7,712 nt of DNA from NCBI GenBank assembly GCA_021807975.1, contig JAKBCJ010000219.1:1-7712 (forward strand), given 5' to 3'. The stretch's first letter is position 1; each line of letters opens with the position of its first letter. The stretch is from Pseudomonadota bacterium. Its GTDB lineage: Bacteria > Pseudomonadota > Alphaproteobacteria > Acetobacterales > Acetobacteraceae. The notes under the pieces were generated by a model. That model made no database searches. It worked only from the letters and a program-made list of their open reading frames with translations, and was not told the DNA's origin. Below are positions 6,438 through 7,712 of the stretch, in pieces. Position numbers and translations under genes: made by a program.

Positions 6438-7561
6438 ATGTGGACATCCTCAACCGAACCGGCCTGCAAGCCGCATCGATGTCAAAGCTGGCCATCGCCG
6501 ATTGCGACATTCATCCGCGGCCGGCTGGTGTGGGTATCGGCGGCGTCAGCACGTCGCTGTATCCTTACATGTCGCAGCGCTGGATCGACCATGTCGAGGC
6601 ATTCGGTATCACCTACCGCCAGCCGTGGGAAAAAGGCTCCGCCTACCCCAAGGGCCAGCCGCAAGCCTGCCGTCGCGACGCGTTCCTGCCCGATGGCCGC
6701 GCGCCCGGCAGCGATCTGCGCTTCATGGCCGAACAGCACCTGGACCCCAACAACATCGCGCTGGGCATTCTGAACCCGCTGACCAGCGGCCAGGGAGCCA
6801 CCAACCCGCTGCTATCGGACGCGATCGCGCATGCCACCAATGAGTGGCAGAAGGCCGAATGGACATCGCAAGACCGCCGCCTGCGCGCGTCGGTGGTGGT
6901 GCCATACGAGGACGCGGCAGCTTCGGTGAAAGAAATCGAACTGCGCGCCGGGGACCCCAACTTCGCCCAGGTTCTGCTGCTGTCCCGCACCAACGAACCG
7001 CTGGGGCAGCGCCGCTACTGGCCGATCTACGAGGCCGCCGCCGCGGCCAATCTGGCGGTCGGCATCCACGCCTTCGGCAACGGCGGCTGGCCCAACACGG
7101 CTGGCGGCTGGGGCAGCTACTATATCGAGGAAATGGTCGGCCATTCCCAGTCGCAGCAGGCGCTGCTGACCAGCATGATCCTGGAGGGCGTGTTCGAAGC
7201 CGTGCCCAATCTGCGCGTGGTGCTGGTCGAAGGCGGACTGGCGTGGGCCGCCGCTTTGGGCTGGCGGATGGACCGGCAGTGGGCGAAGTTGAAGCGTGAA
7301 CTGCCGCATCTGAAGCGCGCGCCGTCAGAATACATCAAGACCAACGTATGGTTCACCACACAGCCGATCGAGGAACCCGAACCGCGCACGCATCTGGCGG
7401 AAGCCATCGACTGGATCGGCTGGGACCGCGTTCTGTTCGCGACCGACTATCCGCACTGGGATTTCGACGATCCGGCCCATGCGATTCCGCTGAAGCTGAC
7501 GGAAGCACAAAAGCAGGCCGTCTTCCTGGATAACGCGAAGACGGTTTACCGTCAGGCATAG
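6434..7561 (+). CDS. Amidohydrolase family protein, paralogue of the preceding gene product, 375 aa
   Basis: Second Amidohydro_2 TIM-barrel enzyme. Probable metal ligands are D25 and H27 in CDIHP, H212 in VGIHAFG and D338 in ATDYPH. E266 in VEGGLAW stands in the place of the usual catalytic His, as in its neighbour. The two proteins align through most of their length, with shared stretches RLRAS, WPIY, GIHA, EGVF and TDYPH, so they arose by tandem duplication or from a common two-enzyme module. This one has an extra N-terminal loop (about residues 30-95) with a glycine-rich GVGIGGVS segment. ATG 6434 has GGGAG 8 bases upstream and overlaps the previous stop; ATG 6479 (residue 16) is a possible alternative start that would still keep the DCDIH motif. 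The enzymes may act in sequence or as a hetero-oligomer; that is inference. Confidence 0.9.
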   Translation: MNVDILNRTGLQAASMSKLAIADCDIHPRPAGVGIGGVSTSLYPYMSQRWIDHVEAFGITYRQPWEKGSAYPKGQPQACRRDAFLPDGRAPGSDLRFMAEQHLDPNNIALGILNPLTSGQGATNPLLSDAIAHATNEWQKAEWTSQDRRLRASVVVPYEDAAASVKEIELRAGDPNFAQVLLLSRTNEPLGQRRYWPIYEAAAAANLAVGIHAFGNGGWPNTAGGWGSYYIEEMVGHSQSQQALLTSMILEGVFEAVPNLRVVLVEGGLAWAAALGWRMDRQWAKLKRELPHLKRAPSEYIKTNVWFTTQPIEEPEPRTHLAEAIDWIGWDRVLFATDYPHWDFDDPAHAIPLKLTEAQKQAVFLDNAKTVYRQA

Positions 7562-7712
7562 CATCGGCGCGGCTGTCCTGGCGCCCGGGGGGACAAACAT
7601 TGCTCCATCAGTGTGCTCATGGCACGTTGTCAGCCAAGCAAACACCAATGCGGAACCCCTTCAAGTGACCCTGATACTGGCCAGCCGTCCTAACGTCTAT
7701 TCGTCCTCCAAC
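7562..7712. other. Right-edge interval, no gene recognised
   Basis: No coding sequence or RNA gene can be supported in these 151 bases. Short inverted pairs are present (GTCC...GGAC at about 7574-7593, TGGC...GCCA near 7620), but no T-run follows, so no terminator is called. After about 7595 the sequence looks less GC-rich than the genes to the left, which may mark another junction. Confidence 0.5.

Overview
The window comes from a high-GC bacterium. The gene types fit an alphaproteobacterium, perhaps a Rhodospirillales or Acetobacteraceae relative: a K+-independent H+-pyrophosphatase, a CaiB-type CoA transferase and tandem Amidohydro_2 proteins. This placement is inferred from protein style and base composition only.

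Left part (1-1191): the 3' half of hppA, a membrane H+-translocating pyrophosphatase, enters from the left edge and ends at a strong intrinsic terminator. Middle part (about 1192-3207): an accessory-looking stretch of about 2 kb. It holds a quiet 367-base gap, a HEPN-like protein gene on +, and, convergent to it on -, an HNH endonuclease gene with homing-endonuclease-associated repeats that is broken by a one-base frameshift in a run of five C. At 3208-3565 the last ~100 codons of hppA appear a second time, again followed by a GC-rich terminator. The 2 kb stretch is thus bracketed by direct repeats of the hppA 3' end. The two copies differ almost only at synonymous positions, so the second copy looks like the displaced tail of another real hppA allele rather than a recent local duplication.

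Right part (3620-7561): four co-directional metabolic genes. They encode a family III CoA transferase, a small Rieske [2Fe-2S] ferredoxin, and two paralogous metal-dependent amidohydrolases or decarboxylases whose genes overlap by 4 bases (ATGA). Together they look like part of a catabolic cluster for an aromatic or other carboxylic substrate. The ferredoxin would feed electrons to an oxygenase, the amidohydrolases would hydrolyse or decarboxylate intermediates, and the transferase would activate an acid as a CoA thioester. No oxygenase, reductase or regulator lies in the window, so the substrate cannot be named. The last 151 bases hold no recognisable gene.

No tRNA, rRNA, CRISPR array, integrase or transposase was recognised.
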